Origin: Planctomycetota bacterium
GTDB taxonomy: Bacteria > Planctomycetota > Planctomycetia > Pirellulales > Lacipirellulaceae
NCBI GenBank assembly: GCA_013152205.1
Contig: JAADGV010000058.1
Span: 1-45,670 of the forward strand
Reading direction: 5' to 3'
Length of the DNA stretch: 45,670 nucleotides
The stretch's first letter is position 1, and each line of letters begins with the position of its first letter. Shown one piece after another: positions 26,791 through 34,948 of the stretch. A program made the translations under genes and the position numbers. The notes under the pieces are model-generated. The model saw nothing but the letters and a program-made list of their open reading frames with translations, did not search any database and was not told the origin of the DNA.

Positions 26791-27694
26791 GGCGTTGGCG
26801 GCGGCTTGCGGGGTGAGTCGTCGTACGATTTTTCGCGATTTGGAAACGCTACGGACGGCGGGTGTGCCGTTGCAGTTCGATCGTGACGAAGAGCGTTATT
26901 TTATCCCCAGTTCATTCTTCCTGCCTCCCACCAACTTTACGGCAGAAGAAGCGTTGTCGATCATTGCCCTCGCTGGGCAAATCGGTACGGGCATGCAACT
27001 GCCCTTCTATGAGCCTGCTCGGCGAGCCGCGTTAAAGCTAGAAAGCAGCTTGCCGCAAGCTTTGCGAGAGGAATTGCAGTCGTTGACTCGTGCCATTCAA
27101 ATCAACGTCAGGCAAGTGACGCCGCTGGAAGATAAACGCGACATTTATCAACAGCTGATCGACTCGATTGCCCGTCGAAAAGTTGTGCGAATCAACTACG
27201 AGAGCCTCACCGAGTGGGAGACGATTACGACGAAGCTTCGTCCGTATCGTTTGCTGTTTAGTCGCCATAGTTGGTACGTGATTGGCCGTAGTTCGTTGCA
27301 TACTGAGCTGCGTACTTTCAATCTCAGCCGAATCTCTGAGCTAACGACTCTCAAGGAAGAGTACGCCGTAGCGCGAGGTTTCAATCTCGATCGTTATCTT
27401 CGCAATGCTTGGCACCTAATTCCGGAGCATGGGCGAGATCAGGATGTGGTGGTGCGATTTCAGCCGTTGGTGGCTCGAAATGTTGCCGAGGTGGTTTGGC
27501 ATAAAAGGCAACGTGTGGAGTGGCGAGACGATGGGTGCCTCGATTTCTTCGTTCGGGTTTCGGGATTGAACGAAATTGCTTGGTGGATTCTTGGCTATGG
27601 CGATCAGGCCGAGGTGCTCAAGCCGGCGAAGCTACGCAAGCTCGTTGCCCATCGGGTTAATAATATGCAGACGATCTATAATGGGGCGGGCTAG
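26717..27694 (+). CDS. WYL-domain transcriptional regulator
   Basis: The protein has 325 residues. A winged helix-turn-helix is at 1-60 (RITRLLKLLQTLQSG and ALAAACGVSRRTIFRDLETL). A WYL domain lies at about 150-230 (RKVVRINYES and HSWYVIGRSSLHTELRTFNLSRI), followed by a WCX-like C-terminal part. WYL proteins sense nucleic acids or small ligands and are usually repressors or activators of stress and defence genes. The ATG at 26717 is needed to keep the first helix. It therefore overlaps the TolC-family gene by 74 bases in a different frame, suggesting co-transcription and perhaps control of that efflux gene. Confidence 0.9.
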   Translation: MNLKRITRLLKLLQTLQSGNGEDAKALAAACGVSRRTIFRDLETLRTAGVPLQFDRDEERYFIPSSFFLPPTNFTAEEALSIIALAGQIGTGMQLPFYEPARRAALKLESSLPQALREELQSLTRAIQINVRQVTPLEDKRDIYQQLIDSIARRKVVRINYESLTEWETITTKLRPYRLLFSRHSWYVIGRSSLHTELRTFNLSRISELTTLKEEYAVARGFNLDRYLRNAWHLIPEHGRDQDVVVRFQPLVARNVAEVVWHKRQRVEWRDDGCLDFFVRVSGLNEIAWWILGYGDQAEVLKPAKLRKLVAHRVNNMQTIYNGAG

Positions 27695-27720
27695 GATGAT
27701 TCGAAGTGTGGCGGTACAAC

Positions 27721-27732
27721 GGGGGGGGGGGG
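27721..27732 (+). repeat. G12 homopolymer tract before tmk
   Basis: Twelve G in a row between the WYL gene stop and the tmk start, 34 bases upstream of the ATG. Tracts of this length are prone to slippage and could alter spacing in a promoter or leader. They are also a common site of sequencing error. Confidence 0.8.
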
Positions 27733-27766
27733 CGTTTCTAATCTATTCATCACTGATTTAATTGCT

Positions 27767-28378
27767 ATGTTTTTTTCTTTTGATGGGATCGATGGCGTTG
27801 GTAAGACCACGCAGATGCAGCTCTTTTGCCAATGGCTTGGCGAGCAGGGGCACGAGGTGGTTACTTGTCGCGATCCGGGCAGCACACCGCTCGGCGAGCA
27901 AGTGCGCAAAATCCTACTGACCAGCGGCGACGATACCCCGATTGCTGCACGTAGCGAGATGCTGCTTTATATGGCTGCCCGAGCGCAGTTGGTCGAGCAA
28001 GTGATTCAACCGGCCTTGGCCGATGGCAAGACGGTTGTGTCCGATCGGTTTCTGCTGGCCAATGTCGTCTACCAAGGCCACGCCGGGGGGCTTGATATTG
28101 AGTCGGTGCGTGATGTCGGACGGGTTGCCACCGACGGCGTCTCGCCTGATGGGACGTTTCTGTTGGATATGTCGCCTGAGGCCGCTAGCGAACGGATGGG
28201 CGACGAGCTTGATCGGATGGAAAGCCGGGGCGATGAATATCGGCGACGGCTTCGTGAGGGCTTTTTGAAGGAAGCACAGGTGGGCGAAACGATCTACGTC
28301 GTTGATGCGGCTCGTCCGGTGGAGGTGATTCAGGCAGAGCTTCGCGAGATTGCCAGCCGGCTGTTGTTGCAGCTTTGA
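27767..28378 (+). CDS. tmk: Thymidylate kinase
   Basis: It phosphorylates dTMP to dTDP. The protein has 203 residues, the usual length. P-loop FSFDGIDGVGKTTQ is at the start, followed by the dTMP-site TCRDPGSTPLGEQVRKILL. Then VVSDRFLLANVVYQGHAGG holds the DR(F/Y) motif, and LLDMSPEAASERM the LID-side sequence. There is no strong Shine-Dalgarno before the ATG. The gene follows the WYL regulator by 72 bases and converges with the DUF368 gene; only eight bases separate the stop codons. Confidence 0.95.
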   Translation: MFFSFDGIDGVGKTTQMQLFCQWLGEQGHEVVTCRDPGSTPLGEQVRKILLTSGDDTPIAARSEMLLYMAARAQLVEQVIQPALADGKTVVSDRFLLANVVYQGHAGGLDIESVRDVGRVATDGVSPDGTFLLDMSPEAASERMGDELDRMESRGDEYRRRLREGFLKEAQVGETIYVVDAARPVEVIQAELREIASRLLLQL

Positions 28379-28386
28379 TCGACGGG

Positions 28387-29346
28387 CTACCCGGCTTGCT
28401 CTTCGGCGGGCATTGCTGCGTGGCTGAGTCGTTCGAGTGTGAGAATGACAACGACCGCTGCTACGGCCAACACCAGGCATGTTGTTACCTGGGAATCCCA
28501 TTGCTCGGGCAGGTATTGCTCGTAGCGTTTTAATTTTAGATCGGCCACCTCTTTGGTGAGATCGTGCTGGAATGGCCACATCAAGCGTAGCGAGCCGACC
28601 ATAAATCCTCCTAGCACGGCCATGGTTGCCTGATGCACATGAGTCAAGAGCCAGCGGAGCAACTTGCTAAAACAGAGGAGGCCGATGGCACAACCGGCGG
28701 CGAAGACGGCCAGCGTTTGTAGTTCTCGGAACGTGATGTTCAAGTGAACTGCGTTGCGTACGGTTTCTGCGACCGTGACATAAGCGCCCAACAGCCAAAG
28801 GATGTACGAGCCGCTGATGCCTGGCAAAATCATTGCACAGATGGCCACCGCTCCGCAAACGAAGAAGTACGGCAGCGAATCTTGAAGCCCGCTCTGTTCG
28901 AGGCCAACCAACCAATAGGCAAAGATGGCCGCAGCCGTCGCCAAGCCACAGCAGGCTAGCCATTGGGTTTTTCCACGGGGGCGAACCATACGAGCGACAA
29001 TCAGGCTTGATGCTACGATCAATCCAAAGAGCACCGACAACGTATACATTCGATAGTCGAGCAGCAGGGTGAGCATAACGCCAGCCAAAGCGATTGCGCC
29101 GGTGACGATACCGAGCCCCAGTGCGACAAGAAACCGAAGATCTACGTGATCGGCAGCGGCCCGCCATTGGCGTTGGGCCAGTTGTTGGAGCAATCGTTGG
29201 TCGAAGTGGCTGATCGCAGCGACTAGTCGCTCGTAGATTCCTAAAACTAGGGCAATCGTTCCGCCGGAAACCCCCGGGATAATGTCGGCCCCGCCCATGA
29301 GGAATCCGCGTGCCAGTTGTACAAGATCGTCGCGTGTAGGTCGCAT
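28387..29346 (-). CDS. DUF368 polytopic membrane protein
   Basis: The protein has 319 residues from the ATG at 29346; an in-frame start at 29385 adds 13 residues. It opens LARGFLMGGADIIPGVSGGT, the signature of DUF368, and repeats a similar MILPGISGSYILWLLG in the second half, the duplicated glycine loop of the family. About nine hydrophobic helices are seen. Related DUF368 and DedA-like families have been linked to undecaprenyl-phosphate or phospholipid translocation; here this is inference only. Confidence 0.88.
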   Translation of the reverse strand: MRPTRDDLVQLARGFLMGGADIIPGVSGGTIALVLGIYERLVAAISHFDQRLLQQLAQRQWRAAADHVDLRFLVALGLGIVTGAIALAGVMLTLLLDYRMYTLSVLFGLIVASSLIVARMVRPRGKTQWLACCGLATAAAIFAYWLVGLEQSGLQDSLPYFFVCGAVAICAMILPGISGSYILWLLGAYVTVAETVRNAVHLNITFRELQTLAVFAAGCAIGLLCFSKLLRWLLTHVHQATMAVLGGFMVGSLRLMWPFQHDLTKEVADLKLKRYEQYLPEQWDSQVTTCLVLAVAAVVVILTLERLSHAAMPAEEQAG

Positions 29347-29453
29347 GGAGTGTCGTTCTCTTGTAGATAAAGTACGGAAGGCCACATCGTTAGAATTAGA
29401 GCCCTTCGACCAGGGGAAGGTAACTCCTCAAAATGAAAACAAGAAGGAATTTC

Positions 29454-29567
29454 ACCACGGAGACACGGGGGACACCGAGTATTTTGAATCAAAAAAATGT
29501 TGAAATCTACTCTACTTCAAATTGGACTTTGTGACTGTTTTCTCAGTGTCCTCAGTGACTCTGTGGT
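29454..29567. repeat. Family B palindrome, copy 2
   Basis: Left arm ACCACGGAGACACGGGGGAC (29454-29479) and right arm ending GTGACTCTGTGGT (29542-29567) are imperfect reverse complements around 62 AT-rich bases. GGACTTTGTGACTG in the centre recalls the 17-bp terminal motif but sits inside the element. Confidence 0.75.
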
Positions 29568-29760
29568 CATCTTTTTTCACTTTGAGTAACTGCATAACGT
29601 TACTTTACTTTGGATAAGCTGATACCGAAATCCAGTTCTCTTTCTAACAGGAATGTACTCAAATCGGGGCGCTTAGGATATCCGTTGACCTTTTATGCAA
29701 ATCGTTCTAAAATTACGTTACGATTGGAGTTACGTTTTTTGTGATTCTCCGGTTTTGGTA

Positions 29761-29811
29761 CGAGTGCTTTGACGTCTTGCATCCCAATTTTTAGTCAAGA
29801 CAAAGCACTAG
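29761..29811. repeat. Inverted repeat GAGTGCTTTG...CAAAGCACTAG
   Basis: CGAGTGCTTTG (29761-29771) and CAAAGCACTAG (29801-29811) are inverted, with inner TCTTG/CAAGA extending the pairing. The 11-mer CAAAGCACTAG recurs exactly at 41981-41991 and 42105-42115, where it flanks a family B palindrome. Confidence 0.65.
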
Positions 29812-29896
29812 TCGACAAGAGCAGCACGAGGTGACGCATATTTTACTTTGCTCAGCAGTATGTTGAGTAGGCGGTTTGTGATGACGATGGTTCTGG

Positions 29897-30823
29897 ATGA
29901 GCACCATGTTTCCACACAAAGTCGATTCTGCTTGGGAGATTGACGCTCCGGCCAAGCTGAATCTTTACTTGGAAGTGTTAGGACCTCCTACCGAGGGGTT
30001 TCATTCTCTTGAAACTCTGATGGTTCGGGTTCGGATTTTCGACCGACTTCGCTGGTCGAGCAATGCTTCTGGTCTTTCGGGCTGCTCTCTGCAGATTCGC
30101 AATTCGTCGGCCTCAGGTAATTCCACCTATGGGTCGCTGACGTCTGGTTCAGAGAATCTTGTACTCAAAGCGGCCGATCGGCTGGGCCAAGTTGCTGGAG
30201 TTGAGCCGCACGGCAGCTTTGAATTGGTCAAGCGTATTCCCATGCAGGCGGGTCTTGGCGGAGGCAGTAGCGATGCGGCTGCCGCGTTGTTGCTTGCAAA
30301 CGAAGGTTGGGGGATCGGCTATTCTCGACAGCGACTCATGGAGATTGCCGCCGACATAGGTAGCGATGTTCCTTACTTTTTGAGTTCGGGCGCGGCTGTC
30401 TGCCGTGGCCGAGGAGAGTTGATCGAACCGGTGGCAGGCTTGCCGCGGCTGAACTTTGTTGTGGTCAAACCGCCGATTGGGCTTTCGACGGCTGAGGTTT
30501 TCTCGCGACTTGAATTCGGCAGCTGCGAACCTCGGGACGCATCCCCGGCGATTGCGTCGCTATTGGCATCACTTCGCCAAGGAGCGATTTCGGATGCGGG
30601 GCGTTGGATGATGAATCGGTTGGAGCCAGCGGCAGAGCAACTTACCCCGTGGATTAAACGCTTGCGCCAGGCGTTTTCAAAATGTGGCTGCTATGCCCAC
30701 CTGATGACCGGGAGTGGCTCTGCGTATGTTGGAGTTATGAGATCGGCGAAACAAGCCCGAAGGGCTGCGAGACAAATTGCAGGCATGGACCTAGGGAGCG
30801 TATTTGCGACAGCCAGTTGTTAG
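29897..30823 (+). CDS. ispE: 4-diphosphocytidyl-2-C-methyl-D-erythritol kinase
   Basis: A GHMP kinase of the non-mevalonate isoprenoid pathway: it phosphorylates CDP-methylerythritol. The protein has 308 residues. The N-terminus shows APAKLNLYLEVLGPPTEGFH, the ATP loop is IPMQAGLGGGSSDAAAALL near 112-130, and the C-terminal glycine motif is LMTGSGSAYVG. An ATG three codons downstream (29906) has better spacing to GGATGAG and may be the true start. It is followed after 31 bases by spoVG, an association also known in Firmicutes. Confidence 0.94.
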   Translation: MSTMFPHKVDSAWEIDAPAKLNLYLEVLGPPTEGFHSLETLMVRVRIFDRLRWSSNASGLSGCSLQIRNSSASGNSTYGSLTSGSENLVLKAADRLGQVAGVEPHGSFELVKRIPMQAGLGGGSSDAAAALLLANEGWGIGYSRQRLMEIAADIGSDVPYFLSSGAAVCRGRGELIEPVAGLPRLNFVVVKPPIGLSTAEVFSRLEFGSCEPRDASPAIASLLASLRQGAISDAGRWMMNRLEPAAEQLTPWIKRLRQAFSKCGCYAHLMTGSGSAYVGVMRSAKQARRAARQIAGMDLGSVFATASC

Positions 30824-30854
30824 CACGACGTTCACCCTCGCAAGGAGATGAATC

Positions 30855-31490
30855 GTGGAAATCACTGAAGTGCGAATCAAGCTGATGGACGAACCTAGCG
30901 AACGACTCAAGGCGTTCTGTTCGGTTACTTTTGACAACTGTTTTGTTGTTCGCGATCTAAAAATTATCGAGGGCGCGAATGGCCCCTTTGTGGCGATGCC
31001 AAGCCGCAAACTCACGTCGCATTGCCCCCGCTGTAGGACAAAAAACCATCTTCGCGCCCAACATTGCAACCAATGCGGGGCACCGCTCTCTTCGGATCGG
31101 ATGCCGGTGGATCACGATGGGCGTGCGAAGCTGTATGCCGACATCGCCCACCCGATCAATTCCACCTGCCGCGAGATGATTCAGGAACACGTGGTGCGTG
31201 AATTCCAAGAAGAAATCGAACGGGCGAAGCAGCCGGATTATATTTCTCGCTACGACGATTTCGATGTCGACGTTCATGAACCACGGCCCGTCGCCCCGCC
31301 CGCTCGCTCGTCCGACACTCGTGTTGATCCAGCGCATGGCCAGAGCGGTTCTCATGCCCCTGGCCCCGGGGGTGCAGCTGAGCAAGTGCGTCCGAAAGAT
31401 CGCGCGCCCGTTCCGCCGCCCAAAAGCGCGTCGGGCGATCCGCCCGTTGCCAACGGTGGTTTTGGAGCGGGTATCTTGCCTGAGGGTTGA
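30855..31490 (+). CDS. spoVG: SpoVG-family RNA/DNA-binding regulator with inserted zinc ribbon
   Basis: The protein has 211 residues, against about 95 in Bacillus. The SpoVG fold is seen at the start ([23 protein letters not shown] and [22 protein letters not shown]). A zinc ribbon is inserted, with Cys at 57, 60, 71 and 74. The fold then resumes with [18 protein letters not shown]. The last 80 residues are Pro/Ala/Gly-rich and disordered-looking. GTG start at 30855 with AAGGAGA seven bases upstream. SpoVG proteins bind nucleic acids and regulate gene expression; the added ribbon may alter the target. Confidence 0.92.
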   Translation: MEITEVRIKLMDEPSERLKAFCSVTFDNCFVVRDLKIIEGANGPFVAMPSRKLTSHCPRCRTKNHLRAQHCNQCGAPLSSDRMPVDHDGRAKLYADIAHPINSTCREMIQEHVVREFQEEIERAKQPDYISRYDDFDVDVHEPRPVAPPARSSDTRVDPAHGQSGSHAPGPGGAAEQVRPKDRAPVPPPKSASGDPPVANGGFGAGILPEG

Positions 31491-31558
31491 TGCGGCGGGA
31501 TTGTTCGAGAAAAAAAGTACCCCGTCCGGTATTAGGCAATTGTTGGGCTCTCGTAGGT

Positions 31559-31733
31559 AGGACGATTGCAAAGTCGGTGCGTTTGCCAAAAATTAAGGAA
31601 AAAATCACCACGGAGGACGCGGAGTAGCACAGAGGGGGGGCAGAAAAATAGCTTTTCTCTGTGTCCCTCCGCGTCCTCCGTGGTCCAATTTTTTGCGATA
31701 GATTTCGTGCAATTGTGACTTTGCAATCGTCCT
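31559..31733. mobile_element. 175-bp MITE-like element with perfect 17-bp terminal inverted repeats (family B copy 3)
   Basis: AGGACGATTGCAAAGTC (31559-31575) is the exact reverse complement of GACTTTGCAATCGTCCT (31717-31733). Inside are inverted arms 31607-31634 (ACCACGGAGGACGCGGAG...) and 31657-31684, matching at about 25 of 28 positions. It encodes no transposase. There is no clean target duplication. It lies between spoVG and the compositionally unusual gene at 31781. The same 17 bases border family A copy 5. Confidence 0.8.
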
Positions 31734-31780
31734 GCTTTCGTAAGTAATAAACAAGTCGCCTCTGGAGGAATGGGCCCAAA

Positions 31781-32587
31781 ATGAAATACCGTAGTGGCAA
31801 GTTTTTATTGTGCATAACGATGTGCATGGTGTGGACAAGTTCTTCTGATGGGGCTTTTGGCTCTAACTTAGATGAGGATCTCCGTAGGCTCAGAGTTATA
31901 CGAAATGGAAAACAAACGGATTTCAGGGCCGTGGAGGTCGTTGAAAAGGAGTTACTAAAGAAGTACACAGCAGAAGATGACCTGGGAAGAATCTACTACG
32001 AACTTAGTAACCTATACGCACAATCGGGTTTGGTGCATCGAGACCGAGTAGTTCAATATGCCGATAAAGCCCTAAGGTTGCTCAAGGATCCTAGGCTGCG
32101 ATTACGGCTTTATGTCTACGGAGGAGATTCAATTCGGAATGACAAAGCTATTGAAGATCCAGGAAAACGAAGAAAGCAAGCTCTTGAATTTTATTTAACG
32201 GGGCTTGCTGAAATTCAGGATTTATTAGATTTACAGGAAGAACCTTCTGAAGTACCTTCCGTTAATAATATTGAAGATTTGAAAAAATTAGCTCAGGCTG
32301 GCCCTGAAGAATTTGATAAAGTGAGAAAAGCGAGGGTGCGTAACTTTAAGCGAGATCGGCTCCTGAAGGAAATGCACATTTACAGAGACGTGCTAATAAG
32401 ACAATCGGCAAGCCTTTATCACAAGTTCCCAGGTGATTGCCCTGATGAGTTAGAATCGGCAATGAAGCTTGCCGGCATCAATCCAGATCATGTGGGCAGT
32501 ATCCATCAGAACATCAATACATACAAACGAGAGAATCCTCTACAACCACCACAAGTCGATAAACGAAATAAGGCGAACGGCAACTGA
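31781..32587 (+). CDS. Secreted hypothetical protein of deviant base composition
   Basis: The protein has 268 residues. A short signal peptide (KYRSGKFLLCITMCMVW) is followed by a mature part rich in Lys, Glu, Arg and Leu. Helical units IYYELSNLYAQSGLVHRD and VQYADKALRLLKDPRLRLRL look like TPR repeats, but the family is not recognised. Codon use favours A/T-ending codons (many AAA, GAA, AAT), unlike the GC-rich neighbours. With the MITE-like element 48 bases upstream, this suggests acquired DNA. GGAGGA lies about a dozen bases before the ATG. Confidence 0.7.
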   Translation: MKYRSGKFLLCITMCMVWTSSSDGAFGSNLDEDLRRLRVIRNGKQTDFRAVEVVEKELLKKYTAEDDLGRIYYELSNLYAQSGLVHRDRVVQYADKALRLLKDPRLRLRLYVYGGDSIRNDKAIEDPGKRRKQALEFYLTGLAEIQDLLDLQEEPSEVPSVNNIEDLKKLAQAGPEEFDKVRKARVRNFKRDRLLKEMHIYRDVLIRQSASLYHKFPGDCPDELESAMKLAGINPDHVGSIHQNINTYKRENPLQPPQVDKRNKANGN

Positions 32588-32801
32588 GAATATATCAACC
32601 TCGACGTGCTGGTTTTGCCACGGAGTAAGTATATTGAACCACGACGGGAGCGGCGTGAGTATGGCATCTGGGAGCGGTTAACTATTTGTCGCGTGTCGAC
32701 ACCGCTACAAATCCGCTTTGAGCTTAAGCGACTCTTGGGAACGTAAACTGAAAAGGCTCTGTGCTACTCCCCCCTGGGCCTTTCTGGGCACAGGTAGGCT
32801 T

Positions 32802-34658
32802 TCATGGAAGGTCTTCTGTGTTTAGGGCATGTTGTGCTTGCTTAACTATTTCTTCGGCCCAGCTTTGATTGCCATAAAGGTCGACGATTGCTTGGTACAT
32901 TTTTGCGGCTGTTGCTGGGTCAGATTTTTGCCGCTTGGCAGCGGCTGCGAGTCGTTCGCGCAGGGCGGGCAATTGCGTGGCGGTTAGTTCCGCGATGTTT
33001 TGGGTCAAGCGTTCGATCTGTCGCCTCGTCAGTGCCAGCCAACGTTGGTTGGCGTCTTCCGACTTGCTGGGAAGTTGAGAGGCTGCTGTCTCCTCGGGAT
33101 CGTACAATGCTAATAGTGATTGCAAAATCGCCAAACTTTGGCTGGGGTCGTTCTCGGCAATCGCCATCGCTTCGTAGTATTTTCGCTCGATCGGGTTTTT
33201 GGTTTTGCCTCCATTCATGCGCGATTTCCTGCGCGCATTGCGTTCGAATTTCTGGTATTCCAGCCGTTCTCGCCAGGGTGCAAGCTCAACTGCACGCGGA
33301 TCGTCTGGAAATCGCTCGAAGTATTCTTTGATCTCGCTTGATACCGAGCGGAGCCCTTCTTCGCCTTGCTCGCTGAGGACCGTGGATATTTTGCTAAACA
33401 ACTCATCCGCAGTAGCGGGTTGCATTAGCCGCCAGCCAATCCAGACCAGCACTGCCAACGCAAATAGCAGACCGCCTAGTTGGCCTGCTAGTACCAGTCG
33501 ACTGCCGCGTGCCCGCTCTCGTTCTCGACGGGCATCTTCGTCGACCGTAATGAATCGACTGCCAGTAGTCCGTTGTTCTTCTGGCGTGGAAGTAGTTATC
33601 TGGGTGGGGACATTTGCTTTGTTTCGAGTGAGATCGATGGGTTGGTCGAGCGTGGGCGCATCGTAGAGGTCGAATGGCGCTTCGCCCGACTCGTTGTCGT
33701 GAGGCAAAACTATCGGGGAACTTGTCGAGGAGGTTGCTTCTTTAGCGAAGTCGGCAGTCGCATCGGTCGGCGATCTATCTGACGTGAGGTTCTGAATCTT
33801 GATATTCGGCTCATGCTCCTGCGGGGTCACCGGCCTAGATAGCGCCTTTTCCATCGCCTCCATGTGACGTCCCAATACCATCACGTTCGGGAATCGATCT
33901 TCGGGGTCTTTGGCCAAAAGCTGATGGATCAATTGCTCGAATTGAACGGGAGTGTCTGGCGCGTAGCGGCTGACCGGTTCTGGGTCGGCGAATCGTTGCA
34001 GTTGCAACATCTCGGGCATTGATTTTGCTCGGAACGGAGGGCGACCTGCCAGTAAGGCATAGAGAACCCCGCCCAAACTATATTGGTCGCAGCGGTCGGT
34101 AACTGGTCGTCCATCGGCCTGCTCGGGCGACATGTAGTCGGCCGTTCCCAGCACGCCTCCAGCGGTCGTCAACTGGGTGCCCCCAAACAGGCGAGCGATT
34201 CCGAAGTCGGCAATCTTGATTCGATTGTCAGGGGCCAGCAGAATGTTCGCCGGCTTGATGTCGCGATGCACTACGCCATGGTCGTGGGCGTGCTTGAGTG
34301 CGTGGCAGATTTGAATCGCGATGTGGATTGTTTCTCGCCAATCAAAGCGACGTCCTGCGACGAGTTCTTCTTCGAGGCTGGTGCCTTCGACCAACTCCAT
34401 CGAGTAGAACAGTGTGCCATCTTGCTCGCCATAGCCGAAAAGTCGCACAATGTTTTCGTGCCGGAGCTTTTTCAGAGAGTCGATCTCGGCTTCAAATCGT
34501 TCGCGGAAACCCTCGGCCATTGCTAGCTGCGGACTCAACGACTTGATAGCAACGCGCTCGCTATCATGCAACTCATGGGTCGCCTCGTAGACGGCTCCCA
34601 TTCCGCCTTTGCCGATTTGTTTGCCGATGCGGTAAGGCCCGAGTTTTTCGAACTGCAT
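32802..34658 (-). CDS. Membrane-anchored eukaryotic-type Ser/Thr protein kinase
   Basis: The protein has 618 residues from the ATG at 34658 (an ATG at 34670 adds four). The kinase domain is complete: glycine loop IGKGGMGAVYEA, Lys39 in VAIKSL, catalytic HRDIKPAN (131-138), DFG (151-153), SPE (177-179). A long linker (about 275-395) precedes one membrane helix (VLAGQLGGLLFALAVLVWIGW). The exported part has coiled, helical repeats (YYEAMAIAENDPSQSLAILQSL, AKMYQAIVDLYGNQSWAEEI) that may sense a ligand or protein. Orientation suggests an intracellular kinase and extracytoplasmic sensor. Convergent-divergent context gives no substrate. Confidence 0.93.
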   Translation of the reverse strand: MQFEKLGPYRIGKQIGKGGMGAVYEATHELHDSERVAIKSLSPQLAMAEGFRERFEAEIDSLKKLRHENIVRLFGYGEQDGTLFYSMELVEGTSLEEELVAGRRFDWRETIHIAIQICHALKHAHDHGVVHRDIKPANILLAPDNRIKIADFGIARLFGGTQLTTAGGVLGTADYMSPEQADGRPVTDRCDQYSLGGVLYALLAGRPPFRAKSMPEMLQLQRFADPEPVSRYAPDTPVQFEQLIHQLLAKDPEDRFPNVMVLGRHMEAMEKALSRPVTPQEHEPNIKIQNLTSDRSPTDATADFAKEATSSTSSPIVLPHDNESGEAPFDLYDAPTLDQPIDLTRNKANVPTQITTSTPEEQRTTGSRFITVDEDARRERERARGSRLVLAGQLGGLLFALAVLVWIGWRLMQPATADELFSKISTVLSEQGEEGLRSVSSEIKEYFERFPDDPRAVELAPWRERLEYQKFERNARRKSRMNGGKTKNPIERKYYEAMAIAENDPSQSLAILQSLLALYDPEETAASQLPSKSEDANQRWLALTRRQIERLTQNIAELTATQLPALRERLAAAAKRQKSDPATAAKMYQAIVDLYGNQSWAEEIVKQAQHALNTEDLP

Positions 34659-34709
34659 ATCTCGCCTCAAGTCCTTATTTTAGCCAAGCTGCCGATTGCA
34701 AAGTCATGC

Positions 34710-34768
34710 TAGCCGCAGACGGAAGCTGCGGTTTTTCCAGGCTCGACCGCGGCTTCCGCCTGCGGCTA
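34710..34768. repeat. Family A palindrome, copy 6
   Basis: It starts TAGCCGCAGACGGAAGCTGC and ends GGCTTCCGCCTGCGGCTA, loop GGTTTTTCCAGGCTCGA; 59 bp. CGATTGCAAAGTC (34693-34705), a 13-base match to the inverted terminal motif, precedes it. The region 34659-34948 is divergent and should contain the kinase promoter and that of the SH3 protein. Confidence 0.85.
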
Positions 34769-34948
34769 TTAACGGTTGCAACTCTCTTGCGCCTATATGC
34801 CCTCTGGAGCTATCGTACCAAGGCCCTTCGGTAGCAGCTAGCAGATGCTTCTGTGTTTAGCAGACCTTGAGGTAGCCCTGCGGATTCTCTATAAGTCGCT
34901 TCCCTATTTTCGCAGTGTTTCAGACATCAGCCCACGAGGAAAGTTGTC

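Larger units (their letters stand above)
29347..29896. other. 550-bp intergenic region before ispE
   Basis: Noticeably AT-rich. It contains a family B palindrome (29454-29567) and an imperfect inverted repeat ending in CAAAGCACTAG (29761-29811). It is divergent, so it should contain promoters for the DUF368 gene and ispE. No gene is credible. Confidence 0.55.

Noticed and set aside
24304..27694. Complete tripartite efflux operon
   Set aside because: Only the TolC-like component is present; no adaptor or inner-membrane pump gene lies nearby.
31156..31968. Minus-strand frame crossing the MITE-like element and spoVG
   Set aside because: It runs through the palindromic arms and antisense to two real genes. 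The peptide matches the typical false product of such repeats.
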